The notes: generated from the letters alone by a model not told the origin. A stretch of 64,000 nucleotides of DNA from Cyanobacteriota bacterium (GCA_025362325.1 JANYGO010000332.1:1-64000); one strand, 5' to 3'; positions 54,015 through 63,479 are shown, counted from the stretch's first letter. A program made the numbers and translations.

Positions 54015-54929
54015 ATGGCAAACTCAGTTTTAAATCAGCCAAACGCAGCAGCAGGAGTGCAGTGGCAGCCAAAAGATATTATCCGCGGCCTAGTGTGGAA
54101 AATTGCGATCGCAACCTGGCTGTTGATGGCTGTAGGCAGCGCTACGCGGGTAATGAACGCGGGCCTCGCTTGCCCGGACTGGCCGCTGTGCTACGGTCAA
54201 TTAATACCCACAGCACAGATGAATTTGCAGGTGTTTCTGGAGTGGTTTCACCGTTTGGATGCAGCAGCAATTGGCTTAAGCGCGATCGCCCTTTTAGGAC
54301 TTTCTGTGTTCTACCGCAGCCGCCTGCCTTCATGGGTGCCGTTTGCCAGTGCTGGGGCAGTATTTTTAATAGTTTTTCAAGGCGTATTGGGCGGATTGAC
54401 TGTAACACAACTGCTCAGATTTGACATCGTTACCGCTCATTTGGGAACCGCTTTACTGTTTTTTTGCGCCCTGCTAGCGATCGGTTTTATGCTGAGTCCC
54501 TACGAAGCTACAGGCAATACAGGCAAATTAGCATGGGTAAGTTCGATCGCAGCACTGCTAGTTTACCTGCAAAGTCTGCTAGGAGCATTAGTCGCCTCCA
54601 GATGGGCGCTGCATCAATGTTTGGGATCGTCAGAATTGTGTTCGGTAATGAACAGCCATATCGCTGGTATCGTACCAGCTACCGCAGCAACTTTAGCAGT
54701 AGCAGTAATGGCTTGGCGACAACCAGCACTAAGTTCAAACTTGCGAAAATTAGGGAATTGGGCGAGTGTTTGTCTGATTGCTCAATTAGTTTTGGGATTG
54801 GCAACTTTCCGGCTGCACCTTCAGGTAGAACCGCTGACAGTCGCCCACCAAGCAGTCGGCGCAGCGTTGCTGGGAACTCTGGTAGCGTTTAGCATTTTAG
54901 CGTGGCGCGATCGAGTTTTATCAGCTTGA
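54015..54929 (+). CDS. ctaA: Heme A synthase (COX15/CtaA)
   Basis: Oxidises the C8 methyl of heme O to a formyl group to make heme A for cytochrome oxidase. The 304-aa protein has about eight spans, with conserved His residues in EWFHRLDAAAIG (about 76), TAHLGTALLF (about 141) and VAHQAVGAALLG (about 277). LACPDWPLCYGQ (about 51-62) is the usual first-loop motif, with cysteines that can form a disulfide. ctaB follows 113 bases downstream on the same strand, so the two probably work in series. ATG is preceded by AAGGTAAAG. Confidence 0.92.
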   Translation: MANSVLNQPNAAAGVQWQPKDIIRGLVWKIAIATWLLMAVGSATRVMNAGLACPDWPLCYGQLIPTAQMNLQVFLEWFHRLDAAAIGLSAIALLGLSVFYRSRLPSWVPFASAGAVFLIVFQGVLGGLTVTQLLRFDIVTAHLGTALLFFCALLAIGFMLSPYEATGNTGKLAWVSSIAALLVYLQSLLGALVASRWALHQCLGSSELCSVMNSHIAGIVPATAATLAVAVMAWRQPALSSNLRKLGNWASVCLIAQLVLGLATFRLHLQVEPLTVAHQAVGAALLGTLVAFSILAWRDRVLSA

Positions 54930-55041
54930 AAATAAACCGCATCCCGTAAGAACCAATTTATTTATCGCTGCGTGAGAGGGAAGTTTACCAATCCTTTTAG
55001 CGATAGTAAATTTCTCGGCTAAAATCGCCCCCTAATGACTA

Positions 55042-56079
55042 ATGACCAATGACCAACGGCCAATGACTAATTCGCAAATAATTACTAATAGCTTACAACC
55101 AATGCAAGAAATCCTTACCACCGACAGCCCCCGCCTCCACGAAAACTTTTCAAAAGTGCTGAAAAGTTACTACCAACTAACAAAACCGAGAATTATTCTG
55201 CTGCTGCTAATCACCACATCAGCAGGAATGTGGATGGCCGCCAAAGGAGAAGTAGACCCGCTATTGTTGGTATCAACTATTACCGGAGGCGCTTTAGCTT
55301 CCGCGTCGGCTAATACGATTAATTGCATTTACGACAGCGACATCGACTATATCATGGAGCGCACCCGCTGGCGGCCGATTCCTTCGGGGCGTGTCAAGAA
55401 GCGGGATGCTTTGATATTTGCGATCGTCCTAGCGACAATATCCTTTACATTACTGACAGTAGTTGCCAACTTATTAGCAGCATTGCTAGCCATGTCGGGC
55501 ATCGTTTTCTACGTCCTAATTTACACCCACTGGCTGAAGCGCCACAGCGTGCAAAACATCGTCATCGGCGGTGCTGCTGGGGCGATTCCCCCGCTAGTTG
55601 GATGGGCTGCGGTGACGGGAGATTTGAGTTGGGGCGCGTGGCTGCTGTTTGGGATTATCTTCCTGTGGACACCGCCGCATTTTTGGGCATTAGCAATGAT
55701 GATTCGCGACGAATACGAGGGAGTAGGCGTGCCGATGTTGCCAGTAATTGAAGGCGACGAAGAGACAGCCCGCCAAATTTGGATTTACACATTATTGATG
55801 CTTCCTGCAACTTTGCTGCTAGTGTATCCGCTGAATTTAGCCGGCCCGGTGTATGCGGGTACTGCGATTTTCCTCGGTGCTATTTTTGCTCAAAAGGCTT
55901 GGTTGCTGTTGCAGACTCCAGAGGACAAGAACGTAGCGCGATCGCTCTTTAAATACTCTATTCTGTATCTGATGCTATTGTGCGCTGGAATCGTGGTTGA
56001 CAGTTTGCCCGCGACTCACAATTTTACTGCTGCTGTTGTGCAAAATGTGCAAACTTTGATTAGTACAGTTGTGATGTAG
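55042..56079 (+). CDS. ctaB: Protoheme IX farnesyltransferase (heme O synthase)
   Basis: Adds farnesyl to protoheme IX, giving heme O, the substrate of CtaA. The UbiA-type motifs are present: [19 protein letters not shown] (about 94-112, DxxxD Mg-pyrophosphate site) and [20 protein letters not shown] near residue 215, with nine or so spans. Catalytic length would be normal from residue 21 (ATG 55102, MQEILTTDS); the first 20 residues in the longer form ([12 protein letters not shown]) come from TGACTAA-type heptamers, so the true start is uncertain. A clear terminator follows at 56111. Confidence 0.92.
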   Translation: MTNDQRPMTNSQIITNSLQPMQEILTTDSPRLHENFSKVLKSYYQLTKPRIILLLLITTSAGMWMAAKGEVDPLLLVSTITGGALASASANTINCIYDSDIDYIMERTRWRPIPSGRVKKRDALIFAIVLATISFTLLTVVANLLAALLAMSGIVFYVLIYTHWLKRHSVQNIVIGGAAGAIPPLVGWAAVTGDLSWGAWLLFGIIFLWTPPHFWALAMMIRDEYEGVGVPMLPVIEGDEETARQIWIYTLLMLPATLLLVYPLNLAGPVYAGTAIFLGAIFAQKAWLLLQTPEDKNVARSLFKYSILYLMLLCAGIVVDSLPATHNFTAAVVQNVQTLISTVVM

Positions 56080-56110
56080 CAATCAGTTAAATTGAAGTTC
56101 TTAAAATGAA

Positions 56111-56134
56111 GCCCGCACCTTGCGGGTTTTGTTT
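56111..56134 (+). terminator. Terminator of ctaA-ctaB
   Basis: CCCGCA CC TTGCGGG forms a 6-7-bp GC stem followed by TTTTGTTT, 31 bases after the ctaB stop. Confidence 0.8.
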
Positions 56135-56296
56135 ATGGTAAAATAGCGATCGCCATTCTCCTATATGCGTTAATCAGCGTTAATCTGCTTTAATCTGCGG
56201 TAAAAAAAGAGCGAAGGAACATCAAAGAAATCATTAAGCTAAATGCTGACTGTGGTAGCCACCCGCGTGTAAAATTAAAACTAGAGGAAAGTTCTG

Positions 56297-56536
56297 ATGA
56301 CTGAGAATACTGTGAAAGTAGAGATATCATTTCAATCACTACTGGAAGCTATTTCGTCGCTGGAAATTGCTGAAAGATACAAGATAGGGGAATTTTTGGA
56401 AGCTGAGTTATTTGCGAATGAGGAAGATTCTTCAGAAGACATTGCCGCCATTGAAGCTGCCCGCGATGACTACAAAGCTGGAGACTACACAACTTTCGAT
56501 CGATACATGGCCAGGCGGGCCAATAAATCTGCTTGA
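56297..56536 (+). CDS. Small antitoxin-like protein
   Basis: A 79-aa acidic helical protein (SFQSLLEAISSLEIAERYKI, then AIEAARDDYKAGDYTTFDRY). The final YKAGDYTTFD segment resembles tails of cyanobacterial antitoxin-like proteins that precede RelE/ParE-type toxins. No toxin reading frame follows before the Uma2 gene, so it may be an orphan. ATG is preceded by GAGG, about 11 bases upstream. Confidence 0.5.
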   Translation: MTENTVKVEISFQSLLEAISSLEIAERYKIGEFLEAELFANEEDSSEDIAAIEAARDDYKAGDYTTFDRYMARRANKSA

Positions 56537-56712
56537 CTGACACATAAATATCAAAGAAAACGGGTTTTTGACCAGTGTTAAAGGGTGAGATGCAGTATTT
56601 CTGTAAAAAAAGCCGGTTTCCGCCTAAGTCCTAGATAACGATGAACCTTTTCTTTCACCGTCTGTGGCTCGAAAATCGCTACAATTAAGCTATCAAATTC
56701 GCCTGCAATACT

Positions 56713-57282
56713 ATGATTGCCATCCCCTCTGGATTTAGCCCCGAAGAGTACCTTTCCCTGGAACATGACAATACAGTCCGACATGAATATCAGCGTGGCT
56801 TAGTCTATGCAATGGCCGGAGGTAGCGACGATCATGATGAACTATCGTTGAATCTAATTGAACTTTTGCGCCTGAAGCTTCGAGATGGGGGTTGCTCTGT
56901 GCGATCGGGTAATGTGAAGGTGAATTATGCGGGTGAGTTTTTCTACTATCCCGATGCCTTTGTGACGTGCGATCCGCGAGATAGGAGCGATCGCTATGTG
57001 AAGCGCTATCCTAAGTTGATTGCTGAGGTGTTGTCTCCTTCGACTGAAAAGTTCGATCGCACTGATAAGTTTGATGATTATCGACAGTTGGAATCCTTGG
57101 AAGAGTATGTTTTAATCGCGCAGGATGAGATGCGAGTTGAGTGTCGCCGTCGGGTGAAAGATGGGGGTGGGGAACGATGGGAAACGGTGGTTTATGGTGC
57201 GGGGGATTTAGTGATGTTACAGAGTATTGAGCTGGAAATGGCGATCGAGGAATTATATCGCGGTGTGAGTTTGGGGCGATAA
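56713..57282 (+). CDS. Uma2 family (DUF820) putative restriction endonuclease
   Basis: The third Uma2 protein, 189 aa, the usual length. It has YLSLEHDNTVRHEYQRGLVYAM at the start, the metal-site strand YYPDAFVTC (about 77) and LIAEVLSPSTEKFDRTDKF (about 98), then YRQLESLEEYVLIAQD. These are the standard Uma2 motifs and appear intact. It lies between an antitoxin-like gene and a DUF433 gene on the same strand, in a stretch of toxin-antitoxin-like genes. Its role is not known. Confidence 0.87.
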   Translation: MIAIPSGFSPEEYLSLEHDNTVRHEYQRGLVYAMAGGSDDHDELSLNLIELLRLKLRDGGCSVRSGNVKVNYAGEFFYYPDAFVTCDPRDRSDRYVKRYPKLIAEVLSPSTEKFDRTDKFDDYRQLESLEEYVLIAQDEMRVECRRRVKDGGGERWETVVYGAGDLVMLQSIELEMAIEELYRGVSLGR

Positions 57283-57344
57283 ATAAAGTAAGTTAGAGAC
57301 AAAGGTTTCAAAAGAGATGAAAACTCTATAGAGGCAAACTGGCT

Positions 57345-57590
57345 ATGAACTGGAAAGCATACATTCATTCAAATCCTAAAATTCTGCTTGGCAAGCCTGT
57401 AATTAAGGGAACGCGAATATCAGTGGAGTTCATTCTAGGGCTATTTTCAGAAGGTTGGACTCAGCAACAAGTTCTAGAAAACTACCCAACGCTTAATCCT
57501 GAATCTATCCAAGCAGTGTTTGCTTTCGCTGCGGAATGCCTCAAAAAAGACGTATTTTACACGCCTCTACTGTTTGCTAAGGCCAGTTAA
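57345..57590 (+). CDS. DUF433 family antitoxin-like protein
   Basis: DUF433 proteins are short helix-turn-helix antitoxins that usually precede a DUF5615 PIN-like toxin. This 81-aa copy is standard: ILLGKPVIKGTRISVEFILG (the family's opening), then GWTQQQVLENYPTLNPESIQAVFAFAAE. The toxin gene that should follow is present only as a 3' fragment fused out of frame to the end of this gene, so the pair is broken. The ribosome site is weak. Confidence 0.85.
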   Translation: MNWKAYIHSNPKILLGKPVIKGTRISVEFILGLFSEGWTQQQVLENYPTLNPESIQAVFAFAAECLKKDVFYTPLLFAKAS

Positions 57591-57591
57591 T

Positions 57592-57819
57592 GCGGATGAG
57601 GAACGGGTGATTTTGACGTTCGATCGCGATGACGGCGAACTCATTTATCGCTTGCGGTTGCGATCGCCAAGAGGTGTCATTTATTTGCGGTTTCGTCCTC
57701 ACACGCCGGAAGAACCAGCATCAATATTGTTAAATTTATTAAAGACCGAAGGATTGGAATTTGAGCAATGGTTTACGGTGGTGGAGCGCGATAGAATTCG
57801 TCAACGCCCCCTACCGTAG
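57592..57819 (+). pseudogene. 3' fragment of a DUF5615 PIN-like toxin gene
   Basis: From just after the DUF433 stop the other frame reads NADEERVILTFDRDDGELIY, RSPRGVIYLRFRPHTPEEPA and FEQWFTVVERDRIRQRPLP, the typical second half of DUF5615. The first 45 or so residues, with the catalytic LADEN-type Asp, are missing. The fragment keeps its stop and overlaps nothing. A full-length toxin would be about 115-120 aa. Confidence 0.7.
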
Positions 57820-57933
57820 TTATTGCCGGAAGCAAGTAGTTGTGTGGATTGAGGCAGGCTTTGGGTTTAGCAGTCCTTAATTCACACTTAACGTGTTACA
57901 ATTGTAATACAAGCCTGACTCACTTATGATCTT

Positions 57934-58962
57934 ATGATGAACCTCGAACGTAAAACACATAGAGATGGCAACTTACACCCTAAAGCATTTAATTGTCTAA
58001 AACTTCTCGATGAAAGCTTTACCTATCATAACGAGCACACCCAACGGCATCCGTTCTCAATCTACTGTAGCTCAATACAGGAAGTAATGCAGTCTTTCAA
58101 TGCTGTTCTGGATGAAATAGATCAGATTTCTACGGCTTTATTTAATGCTGATGGAGATTTAGATTATCCTTTAAAAAAGCTGCCGAATTTACAAAAAGGA
58201 TTACTATACGCCTTACAATCTCACATTGATGATTGCTACGGTATTCTTAAAGTTATTCACCCATATGATAGCAAGGTTCAGGAAATATCCGCAGACGGTT
58301 GGTTAAAGAAGGTAAAACACCCTGCTTATAAGGAATTTCGGAATGCAATCAATGACTACAGAGAATCATTTGCTCCTATTGTTAATAAGATTAAACACAA
58401 TGGTGGTAAATTGCGTCCCATAATGATGTACTCAATGGGACGTGGCATAGTTGCACGTACTGTAGATAAAGGTATTCAAACTTTTCCCAAAAATGCTCGT
58501 ATTGTTGGGTATTTTCTAGAGGGGATGCAACCTAATGGACGTATAGGCCCTGATTGTGAGATTCATCGCGATGGTACAACCGCTATTTCCTTAAATCGTG
58601 ACCTACGTTATCACTTTGCAAATCTCTACCGAGTTGGCGATCATTTGAGGAGTGCAATTGCCAGTACGGTTCGTAAGCTTCACGGAAAAAAAATGCCTCG
58701 CGATCTCGCTGTTAATGATACCGTATCCCAATATGATATAGAGTCAATTGCACAACGAGTCAGTAAGCTGCCACCTCTATTCTTTGAGAATGAGTTTTCT
58801 AAGAAAACACCAGATATTAAGTTCCACCGTCATAACGGGAATGCAAATTTGATTTTGGAGGTTCCTGGTTCTCAGTATATGACTTGGGAGGGAGAATTAA
58901 TGATATATTATGAAATACAAGTAGATGCTGTTTGCCCTTACTATCAACTTCCTTACAGGTAA
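57934..58962 (+). CDS. Unknown protein, 342 aa, probably horizontally acquired
   Basis: I do not recognise it. The ORF is complete. It begins MMNLERKTHRDGNLHPKAFN, has a helical N-terminal half (SIQEVMQSFNAVLDEIDQIS, LQSHIDDCYGILKVIH), and a beta-rich end with DCEIHRDGTTAISLNRDLRY and NANLILEVPGSQYM. No signal peptide, membrane span or metal cluster is seen. It has no GCGATCGC octamer over 1 kb, whereas neighbours usually do, and looks AT-richer. The surrounding genes are decayed or intact toxin-antitoxin types. It may be a defence or phage-derived gene, but that is inference. Confidence 0.6.
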   Translation: MMNLERKTHRDGNLHPKAFNCLKLLDESFTYHNEHTQRHPFSIYCSSIQEVMQSFNAVLDEIDQISTALFNADGDLDYPLKKLPNLQKGLLYALQSHIDDCYGILKVIHPYDSKVQEISADGWLKKVKHPAYKEFRNAINDYRESFAPIVNKIKHNGGKLRPIMMYSMGRGIVARTVDKGIQTFPKNARIVGYFLEGMQPNGRIGPDCEIHRDGTTAISLNRDLRYHFANLYRVGDHLRSAIASTVRKLHGKKMPRDLAVNDTVSQYDIESIAQRVSKLPPLFFENEFSKKTPDIKFHRHNGNANLILEVPGSQYMTWEGELMIYYEIQVDAVCPYYQLPYR

Positions 58963-59284
58963 GTCAGAAGCGTTTGTAATTCCATACCCGGAATGCCTAA
59001 CAACGAAATAAAATTGTCTAGGTTGGGTTTCGTTCCTCAAGCCAACCTAGGTGAATTTTAATTTTTAGCCTTAACTTTATTAGTTCATCACCAATTTCGA
59101 CTCAAAACCAGGAGCGATCGCCCACACCAGTCTTGTTATTATTAAAATCAATGGCTGCAAAAGAGAGCTTATACCATGTTTGCCCTCGTCTCACCAGAAA
59201 AAATTCAATTGCCTGTGAGTTCTTCCATCTATAATAAGAATTAGTTAGAGTCTAAAAAATTTTATGCCAGTTGTAGCAGTTAAA
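58963..59284. other. Gap before the DUF433-like remnant
   Basis: About 320 bases without a gene. It includes a run of CTAGGTTGGGTTTCG with an inverted partner (AAGCCAACCTAGGTG) at about 59020-59053, which can form a hairpin after the 342-aa gene, and one GCGATCGCC. Confidence 0.5.
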
Positions 59285-59659
59285 ACTTACATACAATATC
59301 GGAACGATGCCTATTGAGTTGAAGGAACTCAGATTTCTCTTGACTTGATCGCCTATGCTTTCCAACAAGGATTATCCCCCGAAAGTATTGTTCAGTCTTT
59401 CCCACTACTGACACTGGAACAAGTTTATGGGGCGATCGCCATCTTGCGAGAAATTGGCTTTAGGGCAGGTGAAGCTGAAGCCTTTAGGAATTTAGCACAA
59501 CTGCATCAGATATTGGGTGAGTTGGCGGTGGCAAACCAGTATTGTCAGCAGGCGTTATCGCTGGCGACAGAGTTGGGCATTCCGTTGGCGGCGGAGTGCG
59601 AGGCGTTACAATTAAACATTGAGAATGAAAAATTAAAAATGGAGGAGACGCAAGCTTGA
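59285..59659 (+). pseudogene. DUF433-like gene broken by a stop, joined to a TPR fragment
   Basis: The frame reads YIQYRNDAY, then an in-frame TGA at 59315 where DUF433 proteins have Trp, then VEGTQISLDLIAYAFQQGLS and LTLEQVYGAIAI, the usual DUF433 body. At about 59445 it switches to a TPR-type segment (AEAFRNLAQLHQILGELAVA), foreign to DUF433. The ORF track begins at a TTG inside this remnant. Recombination between two genes with a short match is the likely origin. Confidence 0.6.
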
Positions 59660-59696
59660 TTCATGTCCAGCCAAGTGACTTATACCATTTCAACAG

Positions 59697-60032
59697 ATGA
59701 AACTACCCAACGGAGAGAAGGCACTGCTTGGCGACAAGCTTGAGCGATACTCACTAAATATGCAACATCCCAAAGGAAAAGACAAAGCCATCCTGTTTAG
59801 AAATCGATTGGGAATTACACTAGAAAATAAAGCTATTTTAGAAGTCGCTTTATTAGAATGTGCGGTCAATCAGGAGGCAGAAATTTATAAAACAGACAAC
59901 TATGGAACCCAGTATGATGTCAAATTTTTCATGACTACAGAAACGGGAAGCTCTTGGGTGGTGTCATGTTGGATGATTCGCACCGATGAAGACTTTCCCC
60001 GGTTAACTAATACCTATCCTGTCAATAAGTGA
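59697..60032 (+). CDS. DUF6883-like protein
   Basis: A 111-aa protein that resembles DUF6883: LPNGEKALLGDKLERYSLNM, KGKDKAILFRNRLGITLE, and the final EDFPRLTNTYPV. The family is commonly found beside DUF4926 and has been linked to toxin-type modules. The gene 7 bases downstream is a DUF4926 protein, so the two form a pair. The start ATG sits within ACAGATGAAAC without a good ribosome site. Role as toxin is inference. Confidence 0.6.
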   Translation: MKLPNGEKALLGDKLERYSLNMQHPKGKDKAILFRNRLGITLENKAILEVALLECAVNQEAEIYKTDNYGTQYDVKFFMTTETGSSWVVSCWMIRTDEDFPRLTNTYPVNK

Positions 60033-60039
60033 GGATACT

Positions 60040-60285
60040 ATGATGACGTTACACGAGTATGATGTTGTTGCCTTAACCGACGGAATTCAGGCAATCCATA
60101 AAGAAACCTCTGAGCCAATTTTGCTCCGACCTGGACAAGTTGGCACGATTCTGATGAGCTTTGACGACGATCGCGCTTATCTAGTAGATTTTGCCGATGC
60201 TCAAGGTAATACCTATGCAATGGAAACCGTTTCCTCAGAAAAACTCATGCAACTCGTTTATGAGCCACTTCCTGCCTACGCCTAG
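60040..60285 (+). CDS. DUF4926-like protein, partner of DUF6883
   Basis: An 81-aa beta-rich protein: LHEYDVVALTDGIQAI, LRPGQVGTILMSF, AYLVDFADAQGNTYA. This is the normal DUF4926 layout (a small SH3-like barrel). Its ATG overlaps a GAGGATACTATG leader and follows the DUF6883 stop by 7 bases, so expression is coupled. It may be the antidote or partner. Family assigned by pattern, no search run. Confidence 0.65.
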   Translation: MMTLHEYDVVALTDGIQAIHKETSEPILLRPGQVGTILMSFDDDRAYLVDFADAQGNTYAMETVSSEKLMQLVYEPLPAYA

Positions 60286-60438
60286 CCTACATAAAGACAG
60301 CCATTACACTATTATTATATTGATGGGCGATCGCTATTATTTTAACTTGACTGAGATTCTCAGAAACCGGGTTTTTGACCAAATCTGCGATGCTCTAACG
60401 AAATATTATCGTAAAAACCCGGTTTCTGAACCCCCAAA

Positions 60439-63312
60439 TTAATTCGACTGAATCTGTGCGTTCAAAACCTTAGAAATTCGATCGCGCGTTTCCTCCAAAT
60501 GAACCCGCGTATAAGCATCCGCATTCCGATCCAAATTCCGAATACTCTTGCTCAAACCCTCCCGCAACTGCCGTAACTCGTACCAAGCAAAACTCCGCGC
60601 ATCCTCTGGAACACTGGTTTTTCGCAGCACCATTCCGATCAAAATCGCCAAATGTTCCCGCTGCAACGATCGCCTAAAAGTCGAAATCTCCATCTTTTTA
60701 TTTGTCTGCTGCAAAACCTCCTGCCAAATATCTTTTTGCAACGTATCAAACACTTCCGGCAACCTTAAAGCGCTTTCCGGCGAAGATTTTAACTCAGCAT
60801 CCCGCAGCCTCGCCAGTCGCACCGGAGATAGCAAAACTCGCAGCACAAATCGCTGCAAGAAAGTAATTCGATCGCCGATCGGGTAATCTAGAGGAAACAC
60901 CAAAGCCGGACTTCCCCAGTGCTCCCAGCGCGAAGGCGCTAATTTATTCAGCAATTCCGGCGCAAAACTAAACGCATCCGGTGCAAATACGTACTTGTCC
61001 AGTGTAGCCAAAGCTTCTCGCTGCTGCGAAAGTTCGATCGGCACAAACGGCAATTTCGCATTGCTATCTCCCGGGCGAACCCGGTTAAACGACTGTCCGC
61101 CCACGTACAAAGTAGCATTCATCACCTGGCTGACATAATACCCGAACACCGAATCAAACATCACCCGCAGTTCGTTGTAACCCTCTTCCCCAGCCGGAAT
61201 ACGCATTTCCAAACGCTTCCACATCGCCCTAGCATTATCCAATTGCCACTGCGAGTATTTGAGCATATTACCGCTGAGATCGAAGCTATTGGCAGCGGGA
61301 TCGAGATTGTCAACAGTATCCTCATCCGGCGCGTAAGCTAATTGCGGTTCCCCCGCGCGGCTGGCAATTTGTTGCAGCCCTGGTAAGTCGCTGTTGGGGT
61401 TAGCGCCGCCCAGAACTTTGTAACCGTACTCGATCGCCCAATCGTCATAAGGCCCTACAATCGTCGGATAATAGTCGCCCTGTACAGTTCCCGGAGGTGC
61501 CAAATTAATCGGCAGGTAATCCATCACCGACGCCACCATACCTTGGGTGCGAGTTACCTGAGTATTGTTCAAATCTTCCGGTTGCAGCATTGTACTACCG
61601 TGAAAATTGTGCCTCAAACCCAGAGTGTGGCCGACTTCGTGCGCCGTCAAAAATCGGATGTACTGAGTCACATAATTGTCAATCGCCGCACTGCTAGGCG
61701 CTGCATTATTTTCCAACAGCGACATCGACATGGCGCCGATTGCAAACTGCCGACTAGATTCCAACCCAAAACACATATCCGAACTCGAAAGCAACCGATC
61801 CAAAGGCGAGCGTTTTTGCTGTTGATAGCGTTCCACCAAAGTCGGCAAATCGCCAGCAATTCCACCTGAAGAACTTTCGCCATCTTTTTTTAAATCCGCA
61901 TTTTCGAGCATCTGCAAATAGCGAGAATACATCCCGAACTGACAGGGATTGGTATTAGAGCCGTTTCGCCCTTGAAAACTCTTCGCTAGCGAGCGATTTT
62001 GTTCTACCAGAGACCGATAGCCCTGCTTGATTTGCCGGACAATATTCGCATCCAACAAAATATCAGCATCCAAAATTTCCCCAGTCAGCGGGTTAGTGCG
62101 AGAAGGCCCAAGACCTGCAAAATCAGGCTCAAACGAACTCGACCACCTAATAGTATTGTAGCGGACATCAGCGGGGTCCCATTTAGCATTGTCCGGCATT
62201 TGTTTGACTTGAATAGCCTCGGTAAAACCTGCCTTTTCAAAAGCTTTGTTCCACTCCCAAATGCCGTCGCGAATGGCGTCTCGGTATTCTAGGGGCACAT
62301 TGTTTTCAATCCAAAACACGATCGGCTGCACCGGAGGAGACATTGGCGCGGTGGGGATTTGCTTTTGCAAATGCCAGCGATTAATATAGCGCACAAAAGG
62401 CTGGCGGCCAGTTTTGTCAGAAAAGTCTTTATATGCTGTGAGAAAATAGCCCACTCGCTCGTCGGCGAGTCTGGGGCGGTAGCCATTATTCAGCGGCACT
62501 TCCGAGAAACTGTAGTGAATGCGGAGGTTAAAAGCGCGACTGTCGGGAACCGAAGGTAAATAGTTAACGGCACTGTCATTATCGCTGGAAAAACCGTAAA
62601 TAGAAGCAATTTCTACATTCAGCGGAAAGGCTTTGACATCTTTAAAATAAGACTTGTCTTCGTCGATCGAATAAGCAGCGCCCAAAATTTTCGGTAAAAT
62701 CGCTCTTAAACCCGGTAAATCGCGCTTTTCGCTCATCAGCAAATCGCCTAAATCGATCAGCAGAGTTTGCCTTTGCGGGTGAATGCTTTTGAGCGGCAAA
62801 GAATAGAGAATCGACTCGCTAAATGCCCTTTCCACCGAACCGGCTTGCGGGTCGCCCGGACTGGTGCGAAAATTGATATTTGGGATGACAAACTGCACGT
62901 TATTCTGGACTCGCCGCAGTTGAAACAAGAAATCGCCGAAGGGCAATCCGCTAACAATGCCTCCTTCCCCCAAACCCGATTCCAATGTCACAAAACACAG
63001 GAACTTTTTGGTGAGTTGTTGCGGTGTAATTTCCAGATAAACTTTATTAGTTGCTGGATTGCGGTAAAGGGTAAATAGTCCCTCCAACTTTTGGGCATCT
63101 TTGACAACCTGTTCAAAGGGTTGCAGAGCTTCCTGTTCGCTAGTTTGTTCTTTCCCCGGCGGCGCTGATAAAGCATGAGATAAAAATAAACCTTTATACA
63201 AACTAAACAGGAAAAATACTAGAGATAATATAAAAAATATCAAAGGCAGATTTTTTCGGCGATTTTTTATCTGTTGATTTTTGCTATTTTCCGGAAATAT
63301 CAATCTTTTCAT
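60439..63312 (-). CDS. Zinc-dependent metalloprotease (DUF5117/DUF5118 type), membrane-anchored
   Basis: A 957-aa protein with an N-terminal anchor (residues 24-48, LPLIFFILSLVFFLFSLY) and a large extracytoplasmic part. The catalytic motif HEVGHTLGLRHNFHGS (about 570) is the extended HExxHxxGxxH of metzincin-like proteases, which bind zinc with three His. The DUF5117 and DUF5118 domains lie before it, and a helical DUF4953-like tail follows. Such proteins are common in bacteria and cyanobacteria; natural substrates are unknown. It is monocistronic and long. A run of AAACCGGGTTT repeats lies between it and the next gene. Confidence 0.82.
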   Translation of the reverse strand: MKRLIFPENSKNQQIKNRRKNLPLIFFILSLVFFLFSLYKGLFLSHALSAPPGKEQTSEQEALQPFEQVVKDAQKLEGLFTLYRNPATNKVYLEITPQQLTKKFLCFVTLESGLGEGGIVSGLPFGDFLFQLRRVQNNVQFVIPNINFRTSPGDPQAGSVERAFSESILYSLPLKSIHPQRQTLLIDLGDLLMSEKRDLPGLRAILPKILGAAYSIDEDKSYFKDVKAFPLNVEIASIYGFSSDNDSAVNYLPSVPDSRAFNLRIHYSFSEVPLNNGYRPRLADERVGYFLTAYKDFSDKTGRQPFVRYINRWHLQKQIPTAPMSPPVQPIVFWIENNVPLEYRDAIRDGIWEWNKAFEKAGFTEAIQVKQMPDNAKWDPADVRYNTIRWSSSFEPDFAGLGPSRTNPLTGEILDADILLDANIVRQIKQGYRSLVEQNRSLAKSFQGRNGSNTNPCQFGMYSRYLQMLENADLKKDGESSSGGIAGDLPTLVERYQQQKRSPLDRLLSSSDMCFGLESSRQFAIGAMSMSLLENNAAPSSAAIDNYVTQYIRFLTAHEVGHTLGLRHNFHGSTMLQPEDLNNTQVTRTQGMVASVMDYLPINLAPPGTVQGDYYPTIVGPYDDWAIEYGYKVLGGANPNSDLPGLQQIASRAGEPQLAYAPDEDTVDNLDPAANSFDLSGNMLKYSQWQLDNARAMWKRLEMRIPAGEEGYNELRVMFDSVFGYYVSQVMNATLYVGGQSFNRVRPGDSNAKLPFVPIELSQQREALATLDKYVFAPDAFSFAPELLNKLAPSRWEHWGSPALVFPLDYPIGDRITFLQRFVLRVLLSPVRLARLRDAELKSSPESALRLPEVFDTLQKDIWQEVLQQTNKKMEISTFRRSLQREHLAILIGMVLRKTSVPEDARSFAWYELRQLREGLSKSIRNLDRNADAYTRVHLEETRDRISKVLNAQIQSN

Positions 63313-63479
63313 GTTCAGTCTTCAGCCACAGGAAAGGATAGTTTTGAGAGGGTCGCATCGCAGGAGTGATGACTTAAATATAAATCATAAATATTGCTTA
63401 ACCAGCCTTTACAATAAGATTTAAATGATTTAAGTGCTAACAACACGTAGCGACAGTTTTAGGGTAGACGCGCCGGGGG

